From contig OY728147.1 in the NCBI GenBank assembly GCA_963277665.1, forward strand, positions 1,262,191,424 to 1,262,255,423: a stretch of DNA of 64,000 nucleotides. Direction: 5' to 3'. The number at the start of each line of letters is the position of its first letter. Position 1 is the first letter of the stretch. Below the pieces are notes generated by a model, which was not told the DNA's origin, ran no database searches, and was given only the letters and a program-made list of their open reading frames with translations. The DNA is from Viscum album (Eukaryota; Streptophyta; Magnoliopsida; Santalales; Viscaceae). Below are positions 10,976 to 20,974 of the stretch, piece after piece. The translations under genes and the position numbers were made by a program.

Positions 10976-11646
10976 AAGAGTGTGGATGTAGAACCCCCCC
11001 TCTCCCTGAGGTATGATTTGTTTTTCCCTAATGTAATGATATGTGTTCTCTACTCTATTACAGATTGCAAAGGAGTGTCCTTTGGGTTCGTTGACAAAGG
11101 GGAGAAAATAGTGATTGTTCAAGGGGGAGACAGTGTGGCTATTTGATAAATCATGAATGATATGGGGAGAAGCTGACAGGTGGAGTAGCCAGATAGGGGG
11201 AGTTGAACGTTCTTAGCCAGAGCTTATCTTGGAAAACATAGGAAATAGGTATAAAGAGGTTTTGAAGCTGACAAGAGTTGAAGCTGTGAGCAGAAAGGGG
11301 GAGAGTATTAAATCTGACGATGCTAGAAGTGATCGATCAAAGACTAGATATCACGACAGCTAAGGATCGTGATAAAAATAGAAGAGTGGTGTTGGAATGT
11401 GGTAAGAAAATTTCCAACAAATTGGTATCAGTTTGTTGTCTACAGTGGGTGTAAGAGATGAAGTGTTTCATTGATTAACTTTTCATTTACTCTTGTTTCT
11501 CACGCCAAACATTTCTCATGTGGTCTTAGAGTATGCATTGAGTAAACCCTTGATCACTATCAGAATCAAAAAAGGTGAATGATGGATGAAGATTTAATGA
11601 CGTATATTTTTATGGAAGTGTTGTCAACAAACCCAAATGGGGAGAT
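10976..11646 (+). other. Copia-1 3' untranslated region with serial polypurine-tract-like boxes
   Basis: Between RNase H and the 3' LTR there is no credible reading frame, but GGGGAG boxes recur: 11096-11107, 11121-11130, 11163-11170, 11195-11202 and 11297-11304. The last, ATGGGGAGAT at 11637-11646, abuts the LTR and is the true polypurine tract by position. The purine boxes could act as extra plus-strand primers; this is inference. A long tail with such boxes fits SIRE/Maximus-like elements. I see no env-like frame. Confidence 0.7.
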
Positions 11647-13246
11647 TGTTGGGAAAAAATCCCTAAAGGCATATTTGAAGCATTTTTGAGGTGATTGTGT
11701 TTGTTAACAAAGTGGACATTTGTGTGGTGATTGTTGATGAAGCAAAATGATGACATAAAATTTTTTTGACAAAGGGGATTTCATGGTGGAATGTCGAGTT
11801 CAAGAGCTTTGGTCAATGATCCATGTTTGATTCAAGAACATCGACAAAATAATGGATGATCTGGAGGTGGTACAAAAAGAACAGATAAAAGGTGGCACCG
11901 TTTTCTAGTGTTTGCCAAATTTTTGGGCCTGAAAATAGACAAATGAAGAAAAGTGGTTTTTGGAAAAGAGACTTGCGCGCTGTGTACTTGAAGGTAAGGA
12001 AAATTGCATGCCATATGTTTTTCAAGATTAGAAGGTCAAAATATGGCAAAGGAAAGAGGGTTGCGTAGGTATTGGTGTGGTCACGCAGGTGACTTGTGCG
12101 CCATGAAGAGGCTTGCGCGCCGCTGCCTAGGAGGCTTGAAAACTTGCGTGCCTATTGTTTTTCAAGATCAAGAGATCAAAATATGGAAAAGGGAAGAAGG
12201 TTGTGCAGGTATTGGGTTGGTCGCACAAGTGACTTGAAGTGTTTGAAGAGAACTGCGCGCCGAGACTTGCGTGCTGAAAGGAGACTTGCATGCCATCACG
12301 TAGGGTGTCCAAATGCCTATAAATACAGGACCACCCCTCCTCATTTTTGAACGGATTTCAACACTTAAAAAAATTAGATCTCTCATCGCACAGGAGTGGA
12401 AGTTGCGCAAGTGGTGTGTGGTCACGCAGGTGGACTAGCATGCCAGTGTTTGAAGTTGCGCGCCGATTGGTAGTTGCGCGCCAATATTGGTTTGGGCGTA
12501 AAAGGGATTGATTCACGCAGGTTTGGAGTTATAGAATATTGTGTCGTGCAAGTAGTTGAGGTAGACTTGCATGCCCGTTGTGATTTGTGCGCCGATACTT
12601 GCCCACCGATTTTGACTTGCGCGCCAAGTAAGGGTGATTTCCCGGCAGTGCTTTCGGGTTGTGTGGAAGCTGGAAGTTTTCCCAATACCCTCGGTGCAAA
12701 GAGAAATTCATCTACAGGTGAAAGTTGGACTTCAACAGAGCGTCTACATATAACATAGGATGTATTTATTGGAGATAATGAAGAGACCTACAGGTCTATA
12801 AACTGTTAGTGGATCCTTTCCAGAGCAGTGAGCAAAGGAAGAGGAAAAAGGTGATCATCTCCACCGAAAGTGAGCCAGAGAGAGAGAAACATGGAGTGAC
12901 CCTTGGGAAAGAAGTGAGATGACCCTAAACCTTGTAAAGGTAGTGAGCCTGGGATAAAGTGACTATGCCCGAACCTTGTAATCCATAGATAGTGAATTTT
13001 AGTGGAATTTGGTACGACCGACAACATGTCTGCGTATGCTCCTTGGACGTAGCCCTTAGCGATGAACCAAGTAAAAATTGATGTGTCCTGTGCTTTCTTT
13101 ACTTTATGTTTATATTGTGCAATAGGAAAGAGAGAGAAGAGTTTTTTGCTTAATAGAGAAATAAGATCATAATAGGATTTAATTTCAAATTAGTCATACC
13201 CTGATTCACACCCCCTTTCAGGGTATTCATCCTTGTGGACCTAACA
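11647..13246 (+). repeat. 3' LTR of Copia-1
   Basis: It is 1600 bp, from TGTTGGG to CTAACA, colinear with the 5' LTR throughout. The TATA box at 12318-12325 and the CTTGCGCGCC motif cluster are retained, with several CpG losses relative to the 5' copy. The target duplication GGAAT follows at 13247-13251. The start TGTTGGG is canonical here, whereas the 5' LTR has lost the G of TG. Confidence 0.93.
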
Positions 13247-14330
13247 GGAATTGATGAAATGAAAAAGATAAATATATCGTTTAATAGAGGTGGTAGTCTG
13301 CACGTATTCATGGTTGACGATTTAATTTTACATAAAATAAGGAAAAGGAGTAATATAGTTTATAATTATTATAATTATACTAATTTTATAATTTTATAAT
13401 GGTGAAATTAAACTTTAGGAATAATAAAATCACATAAATAGATATAAAAAAGAAAGAGAGGTTAGGAATTTATACCTCACTTCTTGGATTATCGCCTTTG
13501 TAAATGAGATTAAATCTTCGAGTGGTGGATGCTTGAGAACAAAATACCCTCCTTAAGGTTTCTAAAAGTGTATAGTATAGGGTTAAATGTTATTAGGTAT
13601 TAATAATGGGATTTTATTTTTAGGGTAATTGAGGAGAGGAGATCCCCATTTATAAGTGAAAAAAGACAGAATTTCTACAAATACCTAAAATATTTCAATA
13701 ATGGGTTGTCACTCCCAATTAATGTGACTCAAAAATTGATAAATAATAGAAAGATTAAGTGATAATTTTAATAAATACCTCTACTAAACATTACCAAATT
13801 TTTTTTAAACATGTTTAGAGTCTTCTAATCTTTGATTTTTACTTTTACCATTTTAGATTTTATCGTGGTAACCAGTTTTTACCTAGGTTAAAATATCCTT
13901 TATGCCCAAAGATAAAATTGAACTTATAAAATAATTTGGAACTACTGATTTAAAATATGAAATCAATTTTATTTGATTCAATTTATAAATTTGATAAAAT
14001 TAATTTTAAAAACTAAATTTACAATGCATTATGTTTTTTTTGAAAAGTACAACTTTAATTATAAAATAAAAAATATGGGTTTTTTAAATTAAAACCAACA
14101 ATTTAAAATTTAGAAATTAAATTATTAAATACATATTTGTTCTTTTAAAAATATTTAATTAATTATAAATTCTTATTTATATACTAATAATATCATAAAA
14201 CACATGTTATTAGTAAAAATAACATTTTGCAGTATTCGACTAAAAAATAAATATTTAAAGAAAAATCCAAAAAAATAACCCTAAATTTTTTTTTACAATA
14301 TAAATACAAAAAATAATTCAATTATATAAA
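13247..14330 (-). repeat. Gypsy LTR, 5' part (element A), promoter half
   Basis: In minus orientation this continues LTR A across the Copia-1 insertion. It matches LTR G in inverted orientation in several blocks. For example, minus-strand GGGAGTGAC...TTATTGAAATATTTT (about 13675-13715) corresponds to 14928-14958, and minus-strand TTCACTTATAAATGGGGATC (near 13640-13660) corresponds to TTTCATTATAAATGAAGATC near 14985-15003. TTATAAATG may be the TATA box. The far end (about 14215-14290) resembles element K at 46155-46235. The right limit is uncertain because both arms become nearly pure AT. Confidence 0.55.
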
Positions 14331-15142
14331 ATTAAAATTATAAAATTATATGTTTTTTATTTAATAAAATTTAAAATGTGAAGAATTTTTTTTATTGAAA
14401 AATTAATTTTTAAACATTAAGTGTATTTAATCTTATTTCATATAAAATTTTAAATAATTGAATAATTATTTAGAAGTTTTAAAATTTAAATATTACTGAT
14501 AATAATAATATTTTAAACGTTATAAATTTAATTTATTATGGTAATATACTATACCTTTTTTTAAATGGTTCTTCAAAAGGCATCCTTTTATAAATATTTA
14601 TGAATGAGAAAAATAATATATAATTATTTTAATTGATTGTTATCATTTTATATACTAAATATTATATTATTAATGTATGTTTTATATTTCATGGTTCATT
14701 CTATTCTATTTTTGTGTGTAGATAAACATATCAGACACATTTTTAATTTAAGGAAAATGTACAGTGAAATATCAGGTCCTTACAAAAACGGTAAAAGTAA
14801 AAAAAAATCTATGTGTAAATGAACTTAGAATTGTTTGAAACATGTGTGGGAAGTTGTGTATAAGGCCTTAATTAACCATTTCAATTCTCCAATACAATGT
14901 TTTTAAATTTTGGAGAAAAGTTTCTTGAGAGTGACTTCTTATTATTAAAAATTTATGGGTATTTACAAAAAATATCATTACTTTTCATTATAAATGAAGA
15001 TCTTATATTTTCACATCCCTCACAACATAAACCCTTATTTTATCCCAAAATAAACCAAAAACTATCCTCAACACTCTAGTACACCTTAAATATATTCTTT
15101 TCTTATATGAAGACTGAAGTTCCAAAGGATCGAATAACAACT
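14330..15142 (+). repeat. Gypsy LTR, 5' part (element G), interrupted by Copia-2
   Basis: This is the plus-strand counterpart of 13247-14330, giving a head-to-head pair. It contains AACGGTAAAAGTAAAA (near 14788) and GAGAGTGAC...TTATTATTAAAAATTT, and a TATAAATG near 14990 that may be the TATA box. The sequence is cut at 15142, and similarity to the inverted A copy resumes at 24701 beyond Copia-2. Reading frames at 14637-14822 and 14897-15079 run through these noncoding blocks and have no recognisable domain. The left limit is approximate. Confidence 0.5.
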
Positions 15143-15151
15143 CAGAAGGGA

Positions 15152-15165
15152 GGGGGGGGGGGGGG
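15152..15165 (+). repeat. Poly-G run of 14 bases
   Basis: This is an uninterrupted G run at the outer end of the Copia-2 3' LTR. The matching place in the 5' LTR (22731-22743) is shorter and broken by a T. Such runs are often misread, so the length is uncertain. Confidence 0.9.
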
Positions 15166-15576
15166 TTGAATCAATTGTTCACTTTTAATAAGTTTCAAAA
15201 AATTTAGAAACTTAACCACTAAAATTTGTTAAGATTTTTTTCCTTATAAACTTTTAGTAAATACTCATGAATGAAATAATAGTAAATTAAGTAAAGCACA
15301 TTAGATTTACAAGGGTTTCCCTTAGTGTGAGAACCTACATCCTTTCCATAGACACTCCCGTGGGTCTATGGAAATCTACTATTATGAAGAAGAGAATACA
15401 ACTTTTGACAAATCCCATTAGAAAAATTATATTTCCCAATAGGAATGATTATATGTAATCCTATGAGTTTATAATGTTTTCTTATAAAAAATTGATCCAA
15501 ACAAAATAATAAAGTATTTTTTGAAACTGCTCCCCAATTGCTCAGTCCAAATCCTCAATCTGATTTGGTTGGATCT

Positions 15577-15738
15577 GATTTTATTAATCTGATGAGTCTA
15601 GATCTGATTCTCTCAATACAATCAGTCTAGATTTGATTCTCTCAATACAATCAGTTTGAATATGATTCTCTCAATACAATCAGTTTGCATCTGATTCTCT
15701 CAATATGATGAGTCTGGATCTGACTCTGTCAATATGAT
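15577..15738. repeat. 29-bp tandem repeat in the Copia-2 3' LTR
   Basis: Units start at 15577, 15606, 15635, 15664 and 15693, exactly 29 bases apart, with a partial sixth at 15722. The core is GATTCTCTCAATACAATCAG followed by TCTAGATCT-like sequence. The 5' LTR holds a diverged version from about 23153 to 23313. Confidence 0.9.
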
Positions 15739-16299
15739 AGAATCAATACAATTAACCCATTATCAATCTATAAAACTCAAACTATACTTCAATTCTCAAT
15801 AAAATATTCTTAAGTTCAATTGAATCAATCCGATTTACTGAATATGATCTTTCTCGATTTGATAAAAAATATTCAATTGTCTTATCCTCCTCACGAGATC
15901 TCTATCCTACAATGACATTCACTTGATTTCTTCAGTGATCTTCATTTTTATACTTGTGTGAAAGTTGATAATGAATGAATGATATGAGAAAGTATTTATA
16001 GGATAGTTAAAAAAAAGGTGAGAAAATTGAAAAATTTTCCCATCTTTCTCAAATTTCAAATTATTCAATGATCTCTTGCATTTAAAATCCAACTTTGACT
16101 TCTTAAAACCTCCTTATATTTTTCTAAGATTTATAAAAAATTTAATTTCAAGATTGACCACTTCAATTATTCATAAAAATTTGGGAATTTTATTTTCAAG
16201 TCTTCTTCTTAATCAACTCATTACAAATCTATTCCCTATTTTGTTCATTATGATTTCTGTTTCCTGTTCAACTCATTACAATTATTGTTTCCTCTTCAG

Positions 16300-16660
16300 A
16301 TCATTAAAATGAAATTCCCATTACGATGGATTTCCCATTATGATGGAAATTATCATTCCAATGGAATCTCATTGTGATTGATTTTCCCATTTCGATGGAA
16401 ATATCATTATAACAGATTTTCCCATTATAGTGAAAATTACCATTCCTATGGAAAACTCATTACGATGGAAATCCCTTTACAATAGAATTCCCATCATAAT
16501 GGAATCTCCATACCTTAACATTGAAATTATTCAAACTTCACCAGCTTCACACATTATAACTTCTAGATCTGATCTTTTAAAACATTATGACTCTAATGGA
16601 TTTCTTTATAATGATGGAATACCCATTATGATGAAATCCTTATTATAATAGAATATCTCA
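16300..16660. repeat. Degenerate CCATTATGATGGAAAT array in the Copia-2 3' LTR
   Basis: Phrases such as CCCATTACGATGG, CCCATTATGATGGAAAT and CATTACGATGGAAATCCC recur about every 16-20 bases. Because CCAT and ATGG are inverse, each unit is a partial palindrome (CCATnATnATGG). The 5' LTR carries the matching array at about 23877-24250. The run produces spurious reading frames such as 16430-16648. Function unknown. Confidence 0.75.
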
Positions 16661-17108
16661 TTATAATGGAATTATTCACTCTGCAATTTTGAATTTCCTA
16701 AAACCTCTCCACCATTTCTTCAGAAGATTTTATCATGAAATTTTTCATGATTTCTGAGAACTTATTGATCAGCAAAGCACCATATGCATTGGTTTAGAAA
16801 GTATTAAAACTCTATAAATATTACCTTCACAATATTCTTTCAAAACTCTTCAATAACAATATGTATTCTTTAATCAACAACTTATTTTTTTATCTAATTA
16901 TGAAAAAGGAAAAATTTCAGCAAACAAAAAATTCTTCCTCTGATTATTTTGGATTTGATGATCTAAATATAATATATATGAATCCAATGATCTAAAACTG
17001 ATGCTGGTCAGTCCAATTATCTCATTACGATGGGCTGGGTCTGATTTCTGAAAAACAAAAACATTCTTATACAAAAAAGGTTAGTTGTTAACAAACACCG
17101 AAACTTTG

Positions 17109-17519
17109 TTAAAACAATTCATCCCAAAGGTACTTAAATATCCACCTTTTGTTTTTTTGACAACTCTCATTAACAACTTTAACAAATCTCAGATATTTTT
17201 CACAAATCAAGCTTTTTAATTTTATCAAAACATAGCCTTTCTCAAAAGAGAGTGTCCTAACACCACAATACTGGATAATGTAATGTTTTTGAAGGAAATC
17301 CACCCTTAGTGGGAAGAAAATTTTATGACCATGTATAGATAAGCTCCCCCTCACTCTTATATTTTTCTCTAACTTTTCTTTTTCTCTTCCCCATTTTATG
17401 ATAACCATAACTTCAGATTCATTTAAGAAAGATAAGTAAAAAATTAATACAAAGTATAAAGTTGTTACTTTATCTCCCCCTTTTTCAACATAATACAAAT
17501 CATAGTGGGGGTTCTTCAT
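17109..17519 (-). other. Uninterrupted 136-codon frame in the Copia-2 3' tail
   Basis: The open frame on the minus strand runs from ATG 17519 to a stop just inside the 3' LTR (17109). The product is rich in Lys, Leu and aromatic residues, has no signal peptide or domain I recognise, and includes a hydrophobic stretch near residues 21-31. It lies between RNase H and the LTR, where SIRE-like elements can carry an env-like frame. All other Copia-2 frames are riddled with stops, so an open frame of this length is mildly surprising. Two purine boxes (minus GGGGGAG, near 17343-17352 and 17472-17482) lie within it, so it may just be open by chance. Confidence 0.25.
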
Positions 17520-17683
17520 TATGAGGTTTAGAAAGACATGGGAGGAGGCTAAAGATGAATTTTCAGCTTCAATTCCACAAAGATTTCTTTCAGCATTGCT
17601 TTTGTAAAGATATCAACAATATGATACTTTGTTGAAATGTATTCCAGAAAAACATCTCCATCATCAAATTTATCTTTTATAAA

Positions 17684-18170
17684 TCAAACTTTTATATCAA
17701 TGTGTTCTGATCTTGAATTTTGGATAGTATTATTAGAAAGATCAATTACACTCTGATTATCACAAAGTATCTTCAATGGTTTAGAAAATTTTACTTTCAA
17801 ATCTTCCAGTTTCAATTTCTTCCAAAACATTTGAGTAAAATAAAGATTAAGTGCAACATATTTAGATTCATATATGCTCAAAGTTTCTGAAATTTGTTTC
17901 TTACTATTCCAACTCACACAACATTCACCCAAGAAAAATGTTCCTCCTGAGGTTTATTTCCTATCATTACAATCTCCATCCCAATCAGTATTAGTAAAAC
18001 CATGAAACTTCATCTCACTATTTATTTTGTATAAAAATCCATGTGAATTTGTTTTTTGACATATCTCATAATCCACTTTACTACCTACACATGTGATTCT
18101 TTTAATTACTTTCATACTTAGAACACAAAGTGACAACATAAATAATATCATTCCCTGAGGCTGTAAGGTA
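17684..18170 (-). pseudogene. rnh: Copia-2 RNase H remnant
   Basis: The minus-strand frame 17684-17932 carries the Copia RNase H blocks WNSKKQ, a SIYESKYVAL block equivalent to the usual LSTxEAEYxA, and LCDNQSVIDLSNN. It is followed by the HIDIK block near its end. The upstream frame 17954-18151 gives TNTDWDGDCNDRK, matching the DADWAGDxxDRKSTSG region. Stops separate the two pieces. Confidence 0.85.
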
Positions 18171-19085
18171 AATAAGAAATCCCATCAGTTTCCAAAAGTT
18201 TTTTTTATTCAAACTTATTATAGACTTATCTTTAATCAACTTTATGCTCACTGAGATAGGAGTTGAAACTTCATTAGATTCTTCCATCCCAAAATTATTT
18301 AACAATTCCATGTCATACTTTTATTGAGATAAGAACATGTATTTTTCCTTTTGTTAAATTTGTAAGACAAGGATGAAAGATAGTTCTCCTAACATATACA
18401 TTTCAAAATTCTTCTTCATTTCCTTAGAAAATGTTTTACAAATATCTTCTCTATCCACATAAAAAATTATATCATCCACATAAACAATTACAATTAGAGA
18501 TCCGATGTCAAAATCTTTCACATATAAGTTTCTATCGACCTTTCCTTTAGAAAAGTTCAAAATTATCAAACAATTTTCAAGTTTAGAATACCATACACAT
18601 GGAGCTTGTTTCATCCCATACAAATATTTCACCCATTTACATACTTTTTTTTCATCCTCATCAAGTAGAAACCCACAAGTTTGTTCAATGTAAACTTCTT
18701 CATCAATCTCACCATTTAAGAAAGCTGACTTTACATCCATATGATAAACTTTGTAATTCTGATGTAAGAACACTAAAAGAAACATTCTAATAGTTTCTAA
18801 TCATGTAACTGGGGAAAAAGTTTCTTTAAAATCCTCACCTTCCACCCATGCACAACATTTACAAACAAGTTCATCTTTGTTTATTTAAACTTATCCATGT
18901 TCATTTAACTTGTTTCTTTAGACCCACTTGATTCTGATAACATTTTAATTTTCTAGCCATGAAACAAGTTCCCATGTTTCATTCTTCTCAATCTGATCCA
19001 ACTTTTCATTCATAAAAGCCACCCATTATTTGTGTTGAATAACATAAAAAACCGATTCTAGTTCAACTTTTGAGATAAGAGAAAT
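18171..19085 (-). pseudogene. rt: Copia-2 reverse transcriptase remnant
   Basis: The minus-strand frame 18354-18785 (144 codons) has VYHMDVKSAFLNG (residues 13-25), a GMKQAPCVWYSKL block (57-69) and the intact catalytic YVDD (18471-18482). The next piece, 18102-18311, gives LLNNFGMEESNEVSTPI, matching the RT C-terminal part, and ends in a shifted reading frame. The upstream N-terminal RT part (18786-19085) is broken by stops. Same role as in Copia-1. Confidence 0.88.
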
Positions 19086-20272
19086 CTAATTATCTAATCT
19101 CAAATTTCTTATTGTCTGGACTGGAGCCTTTTGATTTCCAATAATGTTTTTATATTCAATATGTATTTTTATTATAGGAAATTTCAATGTTTCTTTCCTA
19201 GCTGAAATTTTCTCATCACACGATTCTTCTAAATCTTGATAAGGATGTTTTGAATTACTTTCACTATTTCTAGAATTATCATGTTTATCCTCCTCAACAT
19301 TCTCAACAACTTTTGTTAAGAAACATTGATTTTCAATTACCACCACATTATATGAGTCCACCAACTTTTTTAAATGTTTATTCCAACATTTATAACTTCT
19401 TCCATTTGGTGAATAGCCCATAAAATTTCCTTCCTCAACTTTCTCATCAAAATTTTCCAAATCTGTATTTTTTATTTTGATAAAACACAAACTTCCAAAT
19501 TTTTTTAACTATTTCAATGAAGGTTTTTTATTATACCACATTTCATAAGGAGTCATGATAGTTTCCAGTCTCAAAAAGCATCTTTTTTGAACATGTACAA
19601 CAGTACTAACAATTTATCTCCAATAGGATTTTGAATGTTTTTATTATGATAACATACTTCTTCCCATTTACACCAAACTTGTATTCTTTCTTTTTGTTAC
19701 TCCATTTTTTGTGGAGTATAAGGAGAAATATACTAATGTTAGATACCATGATTTCAAAGATAAGTTTTGAAAGTATTGTTTTTTAGTTTGGCACCATTAT
19801 ATATTCTTAACTTATTTATGGAAACCCCCATTTCTTTCTCAACATCTTTTTTGATGAATTTGAACATTTAAATAGACACTGACTCGTGCTTTATAAAAAT
19901 TCTATCTTTAAACCAAGTGAAATCATTAATAAAAGTGATACAGTATAGATATCAATTTTTTGATTAATTTATCATCATCCCATATAAATCGGAATGAATA
20001 AGTTCAAGAGGCCTGGTAGATTGAATCTCAATTCTCTTATGACTTTTTTAGTCATATTTCCTTTCTGGAAAGTAATAAAAACATATTCATCTATTCTTTT
20101 AAATTCTAGAAAACTCTAAATGAAATAAAATTTAGAAAGTTTGTTCATACTAGTCTATCCAAGGTTCCTAAGTCTTTGTTGCTGTAATTTTGTTTCATCT
20201 TCTGCACTCAAGTAACATGAGTTATTGAATTCTTTTATTTGAAGGATATTCTCATTGGTTATTTTTGATTTT
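19086..20272 (-). pseudogene. int: Copia-2 integrase remnant
   Basis: The frame 19086-19490 holds the integrase C-terminal block GYSPNGRSYKCWNKH followed by an acidic linker. Upstream, the minus strand near 19695-19725 reads SPYTPQKME-stop-QKER, the decayed form of the TPQxNGxxER motif with the catalytic Glu. The more N-terminal core and zinc module (about 19750-20250) are heavily mutated. I infer them mainly from position between protease and the Glu block. Confidence 0.75.
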
Positions 20273-20600
20273 TCAATGAATTTTCCATATTTTACTCTTT
20301 TTATGATACAAAATATTTTCTAAAAAAAACTTTTTTCCATCGTCACAAATTTTACTTACATGAAATAAGTTACGTTTTATCCCATAAATAAATAAAACTT
20401 TCTTAGATTTCAACTTTTCAACTTCAATATCAGCCGTTCCTATTCCTCTAATTTTTAAGGAACTATAATTACCAAAAGTAACTGCTCCTCTATCACGACT
20501 TTCAACATGTTTCAAGTTTTTTATATCACCTATTATACATGAAGAACAACCACTATCAAGTATCCATGGTTTGTTCCTTTTACTTGATTTCAAATATGTA
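20273..20600 (-). pseudogene. pro: Copia-2 aspartic protease remnant
   Basis: The frame 20273-20593 reads MKSSKRNKPWILDSGCSS, with the active-site Asp-Ser-Gly intact at 20549-20557 and the neighbouring Cys retained. The usual His (DSGCSSH) is replaced by Cys. The C-terminal block IKRNLFHVSKICDDG corresponds to the family's LxxNLLSVSQLCD. It is one of the few domains without an internal stop, but it is cut off from gag by stops. Confidence 0.85.
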
Positions 20601-20974
20601 TCAACAATAGAAGCTCATTCCCCAAATTTCTTCTTTTCAGCTTCCTTTTATTTTCTATCATAAGAAACTTATTCTGGAAGGAGTGTCATAAATATTTTGA
20701 CATGATGATCATCCTGATCAAATCTTCCATAAACTTCTTCCAACATTAAAATTGATTTTTTTGTTGGAAAGTTTCTAACATCTTGATAGTTTACTTTTGA
20801 TACTTTATGTAAGTTAGGAAAGTTATTCATTCTACTTTCACTATTTCTTCAACTTTACTCAAACCTTATTTTAGGTTGAAATAACTTGTTCTATAAATTA
20901 TAATCTCAATTACCATATATTCCAAAACACCTGAAATATCCATGAAATCTTTATTTTTTATTCAAGAAAGATCT

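Larger units (their letters stand above)
4164..13246 (+). mobile_element. Copia-1: complete, inactivated Copia retrotransposon (SIRE/Maximus-like)
   Basis: The element is 9083 bp with LTRs at 4164-5761 and 11647-13246. It is flanked by the perfect 5-bp target duplication GGAAT (4159-4163 and 13247-13251). Internal order is primer site, gag, protease, integrase, reverse transcriptase, RNase H, then a long purine-box region and the 3' LTR. Integrase before RT defines Copia. A long gag with coiled-coil-like charged stretches, a long tail after RNase H and LTRs of about 1.6 kb suggest the SIRE/Maximus lineage (inference). Gag to integrase stays in one frame from 5803 to 9345 but is broken by many stops, and RT and RNase H use two further frames. 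The LTRs differ at roughly one base in ten in blocks I compared, so the insertion is old. It lies inside LTR A. Confidence 0.95.
15143..17126 (-). repeat. 3' LTR of Copia-2
   Basis: It is about 1984 bp. On the plus strand it starts at CAGAAGGG (TGAGAGGG in the other LTR) and ends ...TTCATCCCA. A run of 14 G at 15152-15165 lies at its outer end; the other LTR has GGGGGTGGGGG there. It contains a 29-bp tandem array (15577-15738) and a degenerate ATGGAAAT/CCATTATGA array (about 16300-16660). The inner end is preceded (minus strand) by a purine-rich stretch GGTGGATATTTAAGTACCTT that may serve as the polypurine tract. Confidence 0.85.

Noticed and set aside
10976..11646. Env-like frame in the Copia-1 tail
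   Set aside because: No frame of useful length and no transmembrane pattern; only purine boxes.
14637..15079. Two 60-codon frames as small host genes
   Set aside because: They run through LTR blocks shared with the inverted A copy and are rich in Phe, Leu and Ile as expected for AT-rich chance frames.
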